From Acanthacorydalis orientalis (taxonomy: Eukaryota; Arthropoda; Insecta; Megaloptera; Corydalidae), in the NCBI GenBank assembly GCA_034766995.1, contig CM068313.1, positions 15,865,512 through 15,929,511 of the forward strand: a DNA stretch of 64,000 bases, written 5' to 3'. Below the pieces are notes generated by a model. The model was not told where the DNA came from. It searched no databases and saw nothing but the letters and a program-made list of their open reading frames with translations. The position numbers and the translations under genes were made by a program. Shown here one piece after another: positions 50,509 through 63,383 of the stretch (position 1 is the first letter of the stretch; every line of letters begins with the position of its first letter).

Positions 50509-52739
50509 AAATGAATTTTGAACTTGGAAAAATGAATCTTGCAAAAGATATATCTATATCCGGCCCTTCTTTCCACTCAATCGACCTGAAAATTAAATCA
50601 ATGTTTATTTTTATTCTAAAATTCTCAGAAGTTAAATAAAATAGTTTTAGACATTCTATATGGAAAATTAGAGAAAAATAAATTCTAAGTATTCCATTTA
50701 TAAATTAAAAATAATATTGTTATATTAAGCCTTAATTTCAATTAAAAGTAATTTTGAAAAGTATTTTAGAACGAAGATTCGATAATTAAATGAGAACATT
50801 TAAATTTGATTTCGAAATAATTTTGAAAGTAAGTATTTTGATTAAAATTGAACTTAATATTGAATATTATTTAATATAGTATTTTTGATTAATTATTTAG
50901 TAAATTGTTCTTAGTTATAGATTTTTTCGTATTAATACATTTTTAAAGTCACATATTCGTCAGAATAATTGTGGTTTTTATATGATTTTCATGTGATAAA
51001 AACCACAATTGTTTTTGCACAAACCTAATAGTCGATGTTATTAGATTAAAATAGACTAATAGTTAATTTTTAAAAAAATAATTGAAAATGATAGTGACAT
51101 AATAGTTTGATAATAATTATTAATATATAAATGTCATAAGAATTGATTTATTTTTCCATCTTGTAGAAAAAATCTCATCCAATAATTAAAATAAATGTAA
51201 TTACATTTTTATACACACATAGATAAAAATAAATATTCAAAAATTTAGATATAAAAATATGTATTTATTTGATTAATGTACATCTTTTCATAATTAAAAC
51301 CTTGATGGAAAGATTTACTTTACAATTAAAAAGAGTGATGAGTCAAACAAGAATAAATTAATGAAATCCTGTAAGAATTTCTTTACAGTTTATGAAATTG
51401 AAAAGAGTTATACATTAAAATTTTTTGTTCAAAAAAAAGATCAGAGAGAACAACAATTTCAACTTAAATGTTAAAGTATGAAAGTTCACTGTCTACTTCT
51501 GTTTTAACAATGAAGCTCCGATCCGTGTTCGTGGCATTGATCAATTGATATATTTTTTAAGTAAAACTTTTCCTACGTTTGATGTTTTAATTAAATCAGT
51601 TCGATTGTTAAAACTTTTCAAAGTTGTATGAATGAAAAGAAGTCCGAAGAAAATTATACAATTATTTTGTTATTTAATTATACATTTTTTTAATAAATAA
51701 AACGCGATATTTTAAAATTTGATTTTTAAAAAATCGTATTAATATTTATTATAAATATTACGTTCATAAATTACTGTTGGATTTTTTTTAAATAAACGTA
51801 CTTTAGATTATGAATATTATTTTCTAAAAACATGACTATATTTATTCGGATAAAATTTCACTGAAAATACATGTTTATTTTTGAATTGGGATTTGATTAT
51901 ACATTTATTTCATGTTTTACTTTCGAAAATAATCATATATTGTTAGAAAACATGGATACATATATTTTTTTTTCATTTAGAGTATAAAACAACAAATTTA
52001 ATTCTGTTTATTTCTATTTCACTCATAATTTCTGTATTATCATCGTATGAATAAATCATCTAATAATTCTATTTTTAATGAAATTTATAATTTTGCTGTG
52101 CAGACGTTTATTTCAAAAGATAAAAATAAAAGCATTTTTAGCACAATGATGTTTTATCGAAACACAAACTGGACTTGCAATTATAAATGTTAAAAAATTG
52201 AAAATTAAATTACTCTACGTCATATGTGCAAAACAGGAAATAAAACTATGTGCATATTTTTATATTTAAAAAGAGTTTTTAATGAACAGCATCCCGGTAA
52301 AAACATGCCTTGAATGTAAAAGGAAATTAAATAATTATGCAGAGGAGCGTGCATATTTTAAAACAAACGAATTCGTTCATTTTGTTTATTACCCAACATT
52401 CTGAGTATGTTATTCAAATTTATTAACCTTATTAGAATTTTTCTTTGTTTTCATATCAAATGCGGGCATGTTTCTAAAATTTTGATCGTTGTTATTGTTG
52501 AATAGACAAGTTAACTGAATACGAAACATTGGGTTGAATGGTAATGCAAATAAATTGCACGTATGAATATTTTTAAAATGAATAAATTTGTAGTCGTTGT
52601 AGAGAAATCGATTAATCTAAAGCGATGTAAAAATTGTTATCGGGTTACTAGAAACAATTCATAAACCGTGCTAAAATGTATACACGTCTTTTTTATGTAC
52701 CACTTAGCAAATTGTCAACATGTTCAAAGACGGTGAAAA

Positions 52740-52988
52740 ATGACTGATGCACGTGGCTTAGGAATCGGAGGGCTAACTTCGTTAGGACGCCTACATTATC
52801 AACAATATGCGAAAGACAAAAGAGCAGCGTCGAAAGTGGCAGTGAAAAATTACTTTTATTCTCAAGCAGATTTTTACTTTTATAAGAGATACGACTTTGT
52901 TGTAGAGAAAATGTATTTACATTTTGAATCAGACTACGGTATCACTTATTCAATTTATTTAGAGAATGGTCGTTACAAAAGTATGTAG
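52740..52988 (+). CDS. ORF of 82 codons with exon-like first third, unknown
   Basis: The ATG lies in a good context (A at -3). The first 35 codons (MTDARGLGIGGLTSLGRLHY...) have balanced composition and few AT-biased codons, while the rest drifts into Tyr/Phe-rich AT sequence. GGCAGTGAAA near 52839 could be a splice donor, so the coding part may end there. No homologous family is recognised and no partner exon is visible. Confidence 0.25.
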   Translation: MTDARGLGIGGLTSLGRLHYQQYAKDKRAASKVAVKNYFYSQADFYFYKRYDFVVEKMYLHFESDYGITYSIYLENGRYKSM

Positions 52989-53089
52989 AATGATTACATT
53001 TTTATATTTTATTACAAGTAATATTAAAATATAATGATATATATTTTTCACATGGAAATTTTTAATGTAATATCATATAAAGATAGATG

Positions 53090-53150
<61 letters not shown>
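53090..53150. repeat. (TA)n microsatellite
   Basis: About 58 bp of TA shortly after the 52.7-kb ORF. Confidence 0.95.
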
Positions 53151-53151
<1 letters not shown>

Positions 53152-53724
53152 TTGTCTATTAAACATTTTAATTACAACTATGAACTCTATTCTGACAACT
53201 GTATTATTTTTTTCGATATGACTTCTGTCATTTATGAAATCTGAAGTATCAAAAAGTATAATTTTGAACAGTTCAATTCGAATTAAGTTATTTCACTGCA
53301 ATTTCGAACCGCCAATGAACACGAAAGAAACTTTTTTACATTTATTAAAAATTAATTACATTGATAAGGAACCTGAGGTAAAATATTTTTTTTATTTTCT
53401 TTATTCTGGAAATTTTATTCTTTTTCTTCATTCTGGAAAAGAGAAAAATGATATAAATGATCTTATAATTAAGAGAAGTTTGATCAAATACTTTATAAAT
53501 CCATTTGGTTTGCCTTAACGGAGTATATTTTTTAGGATAGTAAGTATTTGTTGTATAATAATAATTCTTTATTTTTTTTAACTTTATATTTATTATTATT
53601 TAGTTTAAAATGCTAAAGTCAGAGAAGTTAATCTCATCAATAGGTATTAGCTGTGCGATTTGAAATGTCACTTGCAACTACTCTCGTATACAATAGGATA
53701 CTAGAATAACTGTCTATCTGTCTT

Positions 53725-53748
53725 TCTCCCCTCCCTCACTCTCACTCT

Positions 53749-53799
<51 letters not shown>

Positions 53800-53904
53800 T
53801 AAAATTATCTATTATTATTTGAGGAATTTTCTAACAAACATATTTATTTTCCTAATGCAATATTAAAATAACAGTTCAAAAAATGTAAATAAGAATAAAC
53901 GTTA

Positions 53905-53943
<39 letters not shown>
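53725..53943. repeat. (CT)n(TA)n and (TA)n tracts
   Basis: A CT-rich run (53725-53750) leads into TA repeats to 53800; a second TA tract lies at 53911-53943. Confidence 0.9.
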
Positions 53944-53946
<3 letters not shown>

Positions 53947-54307
53947 TATCTATTAAGTTACAGAAAAAAAAAGAAAATTTATTCTTTCAGTATTCGGTAA
54001 GGTTCAAAATAAAATATATAAACTCTTTTACATGTTAAAACAGAATAGGTTTGCGCCAGTGAAATATTTACAAATATTCAACATACGGTTTAGTCAAAAC
54101 AAATTGTTATCAACATCCCTGTTGAAAGGATAGCTTCACGTACTGTTTTGCATCTGAACTTGTTGAAAGGTAACACTTTCCCTCAATCGATATGCGGTTA
54201 TCCCGTTCCCTACACATCGATCATAAGATATTTTAGATGTTGTAATGGTTTCAGATTTGACACCGAAATATTAGTCATATTTGTTTCATTTACTCTCCTA
54301 CCTATAG

Positions 54308-54308
<1 letters not shown>

Positions 54309-54347
<39 letters not shown>
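54309..54347. repeat. (TA)n microsatellite
   Basis: About 38 bp of TA. Confidence 0.95.
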
Positions 54348-54352
<5 letters not shown>

Positions 54353-55113
54353 TTCTCAGATTAAATAGCTCTTATAATTTATTTATTGTCATTTTTTAAA
54401 CAAATGAGAAAGACATTTCTTAATTAATTGTTTATATTTTAATACATCAATTTTTATTTTTGTCATACTTTATAATTTAAATACTATTTTTTATTAATAA
54501 AATATACTATTTTTTCAATTTATTTTCAAGGGAAAGATTAAGTGATTATTTTGAGTAGTTTTTAATATCTAATTCGATAATAAATAATAGTAGTATGTAA
54601 TAAAAGAACCATATATTTGTTTAACAATTTCATTATTGACTAAAAGAAAAAGAGTTAATGATAATTGTTTTAGTAATAATTTTAAAGGAAATATTACTAA
54701 TTAAAACATAAACGGAAATATTATTAAATATTCTAAAGAGCTCTTTAAATTTCTGAAATTTTATGTTAAATTTCTGAAATGTTAATATTTAAATTGATGC
54801 TTTTAAAGACGACGCTCATAGAATGTTAACAAAAATATGAATTGGTATAATGAAAAACTGTAAATGGAAATGTATTTAAAGTTAATGTAAAGATTTTAAT
54901 AATTTAAAAGGAAATGAGTTTAGTTTCATATTTTTTACATTTAGCACATAACAGTATCTATTGTAAAATATTTATTTCATTAGTAAATATTTAATAAAAA
55001 AAAAACATTTTTCTTTTTGATAATTAATAATAAGGTATACTTTTGATCTCTTATAAAAAAAGTATTAATATTCAATTATATTTTTAAATTACTAAAAGTA
55101 GGTCGGAAACTGA

Positions 55114-55118
<5 letters not shown>

Positions 55119-55161
<43 letters not shown>
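55119..55161. repeat. (TA)n microsatellite
   Basis: About 42 bp of TA. Confidence 0.95.
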
Positions 55162-55162
<1 letters not shown>

Positions 55163-55782
55163 AGTTATAGATTGAGAAATATGTAAAATGAAATAACTTG
55201 CTTTAATAGTTCAAAAAAGCACACAAGAGAATTTATTTAAATAAAAATTGTATCTATTAAAAACGATGTCTCTAATATATGCATTTATATTAAAATTTAC
55301 ATAATAACTTGTCACCAAGTTCCTTACTAAATATTTACGTTTCAAAGTGTACTGAATTATAAAAATATTGTCAATTAAGAAATAATTAAAAAAAAGATAC
55401 ACAATGTGTAAATATTACCTGCCTGCCGTTTAAATTTTGCTCGCTAAATTAAATATTTATTTAGGTTGTCAAACCTTTCTCGAACTTTATAAAATGGTAC
55501 GTGAAACGAAGTATGACTTTTCAATTAATAATTATGAATAGAAACTTTAAAATAATAATAATTTTGTACAAAAATTATGAAAGTATGAGTACGTTCGTAA
55601 CGTTCGAAAATATTTTCGTTTATATATTTAAATATTTACTCAAATTTAAATGAAAGAATGTCATTACAAACGTACACAAAAATGTTTTGTTTTTTACTAC
55701 CATTTTTTTAATTTATCGTACGTTTTTACATTGTTATATTTGTTTAAATATTTATTAAATTAATTATTCATTTTTATACATT

Positions 55783-55787
<5 letters not shown>

Positions 55788-55841
<54 letters not shown>
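55788..55841. repeat. (TA)n microsatellite
   Basis: About 52 bp of TA before the complex block at 56.0 kb. Confidence 0.95.
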
Positions 55842-55845
<4 letters not shown>

Positions 55846-55969
55846 TTTTAATTGTATAAGTCTGGTTATTGTACAAAAAATATGTGATTACGGAAGACAA
55901 ATGTTTCTTGCATTGATTATTTTATGTATTCGTACGCAACATAGCATTTGAATACCGTTAAAACTTTTA

Positions 55970-56340
55970 ACTGCTGAAGAACACGGATGATTAAATTTCT
56001 GGCCGGTACTTAATTCGGTTTGCTTATTAAATCACTAATAAAAAACGATGATGACTTCTAAATGTAGAATATTCCCGTGCTCGTTTACTAGCATCGTTCT
56101 CTTTTTCTCAACGGTTTTAATTCAAATCTCTGTAGACAGTAATTAAGGCTAACACCTTTTACGAATTAAATTTGGTGGTTAAGAAGAACAGTTAAAGAGA
56201 ATCTCCCTTTTGTAAAGTAAGTCGTAATTGCCATGTTCGCTGGCGTGCTATGCTAAAATATGCACGATTTCGTAGCCCGAATAATTTGTATAATTGTTGT
56301 AGTCGTTAAAAGAAATCTCTCAATTACAAACGTTGCGTTT
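55970..56340. promoter_or_regulatory. Complex non-coding block, possible enhancer
   Basis: The stretch is free of microsatellites and long ORFs, with mixed composition and several homeodomain-like TAAT cores. GCCATGTTCGCTGGCGTGCT at 56231 and GATTTCGTAGCCCGAATAAT at 56267 are unusually GC-rich for this window. A regulatory role is a guess from composition alone. Confidence 0.2.
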
Positions 56341-56620
56341 TTAATTGATTGATCTTTATTAATTATAAGCGAAGATGTATTTGAAAAATTGCCGTTTAAT
56401 AAAATATTGTGTTGAATGTGAGATCAAATGAAATCAAACGGTTTTTTTTTCCTTAAAGAAAAAATACTTGTAATTGTATTGACCTTTACATGGAGGAATA
56501 TTTAATTAAATATAATGATTTGAAAATGTATTTTTTTTAATATCATGAACTTAATTAATTTCTTAACATATTATTCAATGGTCTCAAAATACAAAATACT
56601 TTTTAACAACGTAACATTAT

Positions 56621-56631
<11 letters not shown>

Positions 56632-56679
<48 letters not shown>
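56632..56679. repeat. (TA)n microsatellite
   Basis: About 46 bp of TA preceded by three ACAT units. Confidence 0.95.
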
Positions 56680-56681
<2 letters not shown>

Positions 56682-57919
56682 TGTATTTATTAACTCTTTT
56701 ATAATTAAAATATGCCTGCAAAGAAATATTTATAATTTTATTGTCAAGTCATGCTTTGAAATAGCGTTAAATTTTTGTGGAAATATAATTAAATCAAATA
56801 GAATTTGTAATGGTAAATTAAAAAAAAAAGTTTTTCGATAAAAATAATATTTCATAAATTTCTATCTTTCTTTTTACACAATAGTACCAAATTAACAGTT
56901 CAGAAAAAAAATTTTTCTTTTTATTTTGGGAACTAAAAATTAAAATTTTTTAGATTTTGTAGCGTTGCAAATAGTGATAAATATATAAGTTTTCTTTGAA
57001 ATATATAGTTTATAATAGTTTTTCTTATTATTATCTTTTTTGAGAATAAATTTCATCCAATTCAATCTTTAAAACAAAAATATAACATTTATACAAATTT
57101 GACCTGAATTTATGATTTGAATTGTAGTGTAATATTGATATTAGTATAAAAATTAAAATAAGTATCACAGTAGTTCTATTAAGAGAAAATAATTTGGATT
57201 TATGAATAAATATAATAATTGTTTTTTTCAAAAAAATAATTAGTAACAAGTTGAAATATAAAATAGGTCACATTTCAATTCGTATTTTCTATGAATTTTT
57301 AATTCAGTGTTTGTGTTTTTTGTAATAGTTTTCAATATTTTATTTCATTTGGTTATTTTAAATGTTTTTTTATTGTTTGTTTATTTTATTGCATATCAAT
57401 TTTTAAACAACTTGTGACCTAGAAGTATATTAAATACGTATCAATTTGTAAAAATTCAATATTAATCATAAAGATTAATGAATTTAAAAACATAAGCAAT
57501 AAATTATAATGTACTATTAACTGAATTGCGATAAAATTAAACATAGTTTATCTTATTCTTCTAAAGTAAAATTTCAGTACGATTTTTTTAATAAATTATA
57601 ATACGAAATGTTTTTAACCATTTTATTTTCAAGCTTTCATATTATAAAAATTAGATCGGCATTTTTGCAGTACAAAGGTTTAAAATAAATAAATAAAGCA
57701 TTAAAATAAATAAATTTCGCTAAATATTTCAAATCCGGAAATCATTTTTTTCATATATTTTTCATATTTTAATTAAATAGATTGTTTAAATTTTTGTCCT
57801 GTTTTATATTTTATGTATGTGTTTTATCGTTGTACTAATTCTTCGATATTCTAAAAGTAAGAATAAGTAAACTTAAAATAAATGAAGAATTAAAAAAAGT
57901 TTTATATTTTTACGAATGA

Positions 57920-57935
57920 ATTATATATATATATG

Positions 57936-57980
<45 letters not shown>
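57920..57980. repeat. (TA)n/(TATG)n microsatellite
   Basis: TA tract with a TATGTATG interruption, 440 bp before MITE copy K. Confidence 0.95.
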
Positions 57981-57982
<2 letters not shown>

Positions 57983-58417
57983 GTGTACGTGTGTGTATAA
58001 TTAAGTTATTGGTTTTCCTATTAAAATGAACATATAGGTATTTGTGAATATACAGAGTAATAAAATGAATAGATAGAGCTTTCGAACAACTCAATTTTCA
58101 CATACAAACAAAGGATATTTGTAAACATAAATTAACTTTGAAGATGTAATACGAGTAAATTTAATAAAATAATTATATTTGGAAACATAATAATAAATAA
58201 TAAAAGGAATTTGATAAATATGAGAAATATTATATACGTTCTATTTTTAAGTGGGGTATATGGTGGATGAATTTTATGGGGTATATGGTGATGATATTTA
58301 ATGGTGGATGAATATTTGATCAACAATAATAATGTTTTTTTAAGTCGTTATATTTTCTTGTAACATAAAAGTAAATTCAAAAAATTAAAAACCTATATCA
58401 TAAATATATACTATGTA

Positions 58418-58627
58418 TAGGTGATTCAACTTTGGATTCCACGCGAAAGTAATAAAAGAAACGCAAAAATTAAAAAAAAAACATTTTATACCGCATTTAG
58501 CATTTTAGTTCAATTGTATTTTAGTATTGAATTGAATTAAAATACTAAATAAAAAATAACATAACTTTTCTTAATCCTTGTGCTCTCTTTTAATACTTCC
58601 ATGTGAAAGCCTAAATTGAATCACCTA
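58418..58627. mobile_element. MITE with long terminal inverted repeats, copy K
   Basis: The 210-bp element begins TAGGTGATTCAACTTTGG and ends with the inverse (CTAAATTGAATCACCTA). The inverted ends stay similar over about 40 bp, from TAGGTGATTC to GTAATAAAAG. The centre contains a second palindrome around TTCAATTGTATTTTAG and its inverse. There is no coding capacity. A flanking TA on both sides suggests a Tc1/mariner-type target duplication. A relative lies at 42994-43178. Confidence 0.75.
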
Positions 58628-59222
58628 TATATTTAGAGTCTATAGAAAGGTAATTGATTAAAATTGAAAATTTCATTTAAACACTCAAAATAATATTTTA
58701 GAAATTTCTAAGGTTTAGGTTTATTTTTAAATAAATATTGCTGTCGACATGAAAAATAACGTATTATGTGTGTGTATGAAATAATTGGATCATGATGTTG
58801 ATATTATTATTATTTTTCATACATACTTTATATATTTTGTGTATAAAATACATAATTTGTAACGCTGTAATAATGACTAGAGGAGTGTCGTATTTCAAAT
58901 TTTGTCATAAGTTGTTTGTCGAAAGAGAAACAAAAACCCTTTCTAAATTTTAAGACAGCCCAGTGACCGAAACGGTTCTGATATCAAAAAAACGATTCAT
59001 CTATAGTTTTTGCACAATTTAGTCTCGAAAACAGATGGTTGAAGTACATGAAGTTCTAAACTGATGATCAATTAGGAAAATATTCTGTATGCACATAGTT
59101 ATAACTTTATTTGCATAAATATTGATTCAGTGTAGAAGCATGTATAATTAATTGTTATTTTATGCTTCAGTAAAACAAACGAAAATAAAATGTAAATTTG
59201 AAAAGTTATACTGTATTAAAAA

Positions 59223-59414
59223 TTGCCTAGTGTAGACAAAAAAAGAAAGAGTGAACATGGTAGATCATTATATATTGATACAGTGCTTAATACCAACAGC
59301 GTCGCTTATTACAAAAGGGAGGCAAAAGTACTTAAAAAACTTCACAAGCGGCAAGGCGGTGGGAGCGTGATTAACTCGAGAACCCTTCAGTCGCTGAACA
59401 GAAGCTGCTGTGCG
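59223..59414 (+). other. Exon-like block ending at a GTAAGC donor, unknown
   Basis: The block is open on the plus strand, with VLNTNSVAYYKREAKVLKKL followed by HKRQGGGSVINSRTLQSLNR, and reaches TGTGCG/GTAAGC, a near-consensus donor with GT at 59415. There is no clear ATG at its start. Composition is balanced against AT-rich flanks. It might be a leader or internal exon of an unseen gene, or an old transposon piece. Confidence 0.25.
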
Positions 59415-60983
59415 GTAAGCGAATGGACTACACTGCACAACTCCGATGGAATGTTTTGGTTTTTAAATAAAGTCTCTCTGTATCCGCGTTAGAAATATTT
59501 GTTCCGTGTTATTTATGCTTTCTGCGAATTCTGTTATTCTGCTTAACATGCAAACAGTTTTTATCGATAGTTTCAATTTATCTACGGTTATTAAGAACTC
59601 GTCATCAATTTTATTCACCGCAAAGTAATTCTTGTTTATTGTCAACAGTTGTTGTGCATTTGTAATTTCATTTATTTCCATTTAAAATCCTATTGTATTT
59701 ACTCGTAGATTTTTTATATATACAGTTTTTTTCCTCTGTGTTTGATTTAAATTACATTAATGAAAATTTAAATATTAAATTATAGTTTGTAAAGTTTACC
59801 TTTTATAAGGTACTAATGAACAGTTTTTTACATGAATTAATTTTTGTACATTGATTTACAGATATAGATTTCATATAGCAGATATTTTGAATTTCTGAAA
59901 AATGGAATTGATTATTAATCTGTAATTGTTTGCAATAGATGTTGTATTATATAAAGTTTGCAAACGTAACGATTGTAATATATTCTAAATACAATTATAA
60001 AATTACATTGGTACAAATTGAAAAATAGCATACATTATTTATGAAGCTAGTGCCAAATTATATGAACATGTATATTTTAAATAAATAAGAGTATATACTT
60101 TCAGTACAATTCATTGTGCTGTGTACTGATAATATGTCAATTATCTCTTTTATAAGTGGAAGAATATATCGTTATGCAATTTTAAAATAAAATCTAAAAA
60201 ATGAAGGTACAAGGTATTACGCATTGTACGAAATTTGAAAAAAATATAAACCTAAATTAATCATAAAAAATATTTAAATGACATTTACATTCCCCACAAA
60301 CAGTAACGAAACAAATTGTAATTTGTGTCTGATCATTTATATTTTTGAAAGTCTTTGATCAGCTACAAATTGAATTTTTTTCAGTTATAAATATTCGGAA
60401 TACTTTGAGTGTCCGTGGGCCTTTTTTAAGTTCAGACCAAACACACCAATGAATTGATAAAATTTAATTTCGTGGTACAAAAATTGGATTTTTACAGATT
60501 AGTTATTTATTTTCTATTTAAATTAAATTATCATACTTCACTCAAACTATTCATTTCAATTAAAATAGTTGATATATAGTGTGTCTGTATTAATTCGAAA
60601 TCTAATTATTTTATGTCTATGTCCATATTAACTATTTTTGCATGTATTTGAGGTATTTGGATATCTTTTATATTGTCATCGTGTTATTTTTGGCCGTACC
60701 TGGGGATATAAGACCTCAACAACAGTCTTCTCCGTCTTAATTTGTCTTGATATTAATTTTTAATTTATGCTATGTTTTCATTTTATTTTATAGATTTATA
60801 AATACCGAAAGAAAAATATTTCATAATAACATAAGATACATTTATTTTTAAATTGATGTATTAATAAAGTATTTTCCTTTTTTAATCTTTTTATAATTAA
60901 ATTAATTGAGAGTCATAATATGTTCAAGATAATGTTTTGGAAATTATTTAGTCTAATTTTAATTTATTTATTTCTTCTCTTTA

Positions 60984-61016
60984 GAGAGAGAGAGAGAGAC
61001 AGAAAGAGTTTCTCTA

Positions 61017-61061
<45 letters not shown>

Positions 61062-61063
61062 AT
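60984..61063. repeat. (GA)n and (TA)n tracts
   Basis: Eight GA units (60984-60999), then a TA tract (61018-61053) that directly borders mariner copy C. Confidence 0.95.
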
Positions 61064-61601
61064 ATGGTTGGTAGGAAAATAATTGCGGTTTATGGCTTTG
61101 AAATTTATACACATTTTTCAATTTATGTGGCTTTAAGTGGTACCGAACTGTTGGATGACGTCTAATTTTTGTGTAAGCTCTTAAATTGTTGTGTGTGGTT
61201 ATGATTGAACTAACGCCTTTAGTTGGTCGTTGTGAACTGAAGAAGTACACTCGCGACCTTTTTCATCTTCAAGGTTCTCGTCTCTAACACGAAATTTTTG
61301 GAACTATAATTGCACCGTACCACATCAAAAGCACTGTTTACTTAACGAGCAGTGTCTGCTGCTTCACCACCGGTTTTGAACTCATACAAAATTTGCTCTT
61401 ATTTGCTTCTTTTCTATGTTTAATCCAATGGCCCAATTTGAAACAACATTAATAATAAAACCAAAGTCGAAGTTACTAAAATATAGAAAATGCACTTTAA
61501 AATGATATAAAGATGAACACGATGAAATGACACTTTCATTGAAAAAAATTAAGGTTAAAATTCAGAAAACAAAAACCACAATTATATTTCTACCAACCTA
61601 A
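61064..61601 (-). mobile_element. Mariner deletion derivative C (same junction as B)
   Basis: This is an about 538-bp copy with left end GGTTGGTAGGAAAATAATTG and right end TTTCTACCAACCTAA. The minus strand carries the same truncated N-terminal transposase region (SHPTV equivalent RHPTVRYHLK) and passes into the 3' terminal sequence at the same place as copy B. It sits between (TA)n tracts at 61018-61055 and 61620-61660, fitting the TA target preference of mariners. It is defective. Confidence 0.8.
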
Positions 61602-61604
61602 TAC

Positions 61605-61617
61605 ATACACACACACA

Positions 61618-61662
<45 letters not shown>

Positions 61663-61727
61663 TTTCATTGTTGTGCCAGCGTTAAACGCTTTAGGGGTGT
61701 TAAGTGCGAGGTATGAGGACCTATGAC

Positions 61728-61770
<43 letters not shown>
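61605..61770. repeat. (CA)n and two (TA)n tracts around a unique island
   Basis: A CA run, a TA tract (61620-61661), 70 bp of unique sequence, then a second TA tract (61729-61769). Confidence 0.95.
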
Positions 61771-61772
<2 letters not shown>

Positions 61773-63316
61773 AAATAAGGTATGTTAGTATTTTAGAAAC
61801 ATGTTTGAAGTTTTGAAGTTTACCAGAGTGTAGAGTAAAGTTAAATAACGTTCACAATCCTAAATGGACAGTATATTACGATTTAAACTGAGTGTTGACT
61901 TATTTTATTTGTTTTTTCAACCAAATATTTCGTTGTGAGTTTCCGACATATGTAGCATTAAAGTATATTTACAAGACACTCTGAGATTATTCTCTGTTAA
62001 AATGAAATCAATTCAAAGAAATTAAAAAAAAAATATGAGTTATTTATAGTTTCCGATACTGCGGCTAATCTTCTTTTCATAAATGGATTACTCTTCACCT
62101 ACTATAATAGTAAATTCAGATTAGTTTAATAATTGATTATTTTTCATTAAAATTATAAGTTATTCATATTTTGATGGTGATTTAATGATTCGCAAAGTGA
62201 TAGGGTATGAAAATAATATTAAATTTATTTTAAAAACTGATGCTTTTAGATGTCTTAGTTGCTTCAGTTCAAAACTAAGAGACTTAGATATTTTTGTAAC
62301 TACCATCTAATAAAGATCCATAATATTAATACTATATAAATCTTCAATAATCCAGACATTTTTTTTGTAAAAAAATAATATAAGGATAATTTATGTAGAT
62401 ATAAAATTAAAATATAATTAATAAAAGTAAATAAATACATTAATATTGCTCTGGTACTATCGTCAGTGTTGTATTCAATTTGTGAATAAAATTTTTATTA
62501 AAATCGCATACAGATTACTTAAAGTACATATTAGAAGTAAACAAGCAACCAAACGTATCTTTTTTTAATTCAATTCAAATAGTTTGTATGATAACAACAA
62601 TATTCATATTTCTTAAACAATGTTAATGTCGGTCGACATAAATAGTAATACGGTAAAATAATAAGAAGGAAAGTGCGTGTTGTGGGAGATGAATTAAAGT
62701 AAAATACCTTGCAATAAAATTTAGAGATTTATAAAAAACACAATTTAAAAAAATCTATACTTTAGCGTTCTCAGAATAGATCAAAAATTAAATATTGAAT
62801 ATTTTAATTAGAAAAATGGTTGGTTCTGAAATCTAATAATATATTTGTAAATCTATTTTACAATTTACAAACTACTTTACAAAATAGTTTAACATTGCTT
62901 TTAAGTATCTGAGTCAACAGAATGTCAATAAAAATATATATTCAAAATATTTGTATGAATATTTAAATATTTTATATACAAATTTTATGCAATATTATAT
63001 ACCATTCTCTTTTTAAAGTTGGTTTGGTATTGTATATATCTTTTTAATCCATTGTAAGGAGCATAACGACGAAATCATTTTTGCTTTGTGTACCAAGTTA
63101 AAAATATTCACATGAAACGGTGCACGAAATCAAAATTTATTTCTCTGAATTCATATGTTACTTTCTTTATGACAAAAATATATTGAAAAAGGAGAGATTA
63201 TACTGAGAAGTAAATAACTATTTTGTTAAATCTACAAAATAAAAGAAGATATTTCGTTTTATTGTCTTATCTGAATTATATTGTTAGATGTGAATGTATC
63301 TGTATGATAAAAGATC

Positions 63317-63383
<67 letters not shown>

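Larger units (their letters stand above)
43283..52700. other. AT-rich spacer
   Basis: TA tracts and AT-rich unique DNA; the only block with contrasting composition is 49380-49700. No supported gene. Confidence 0.6.
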
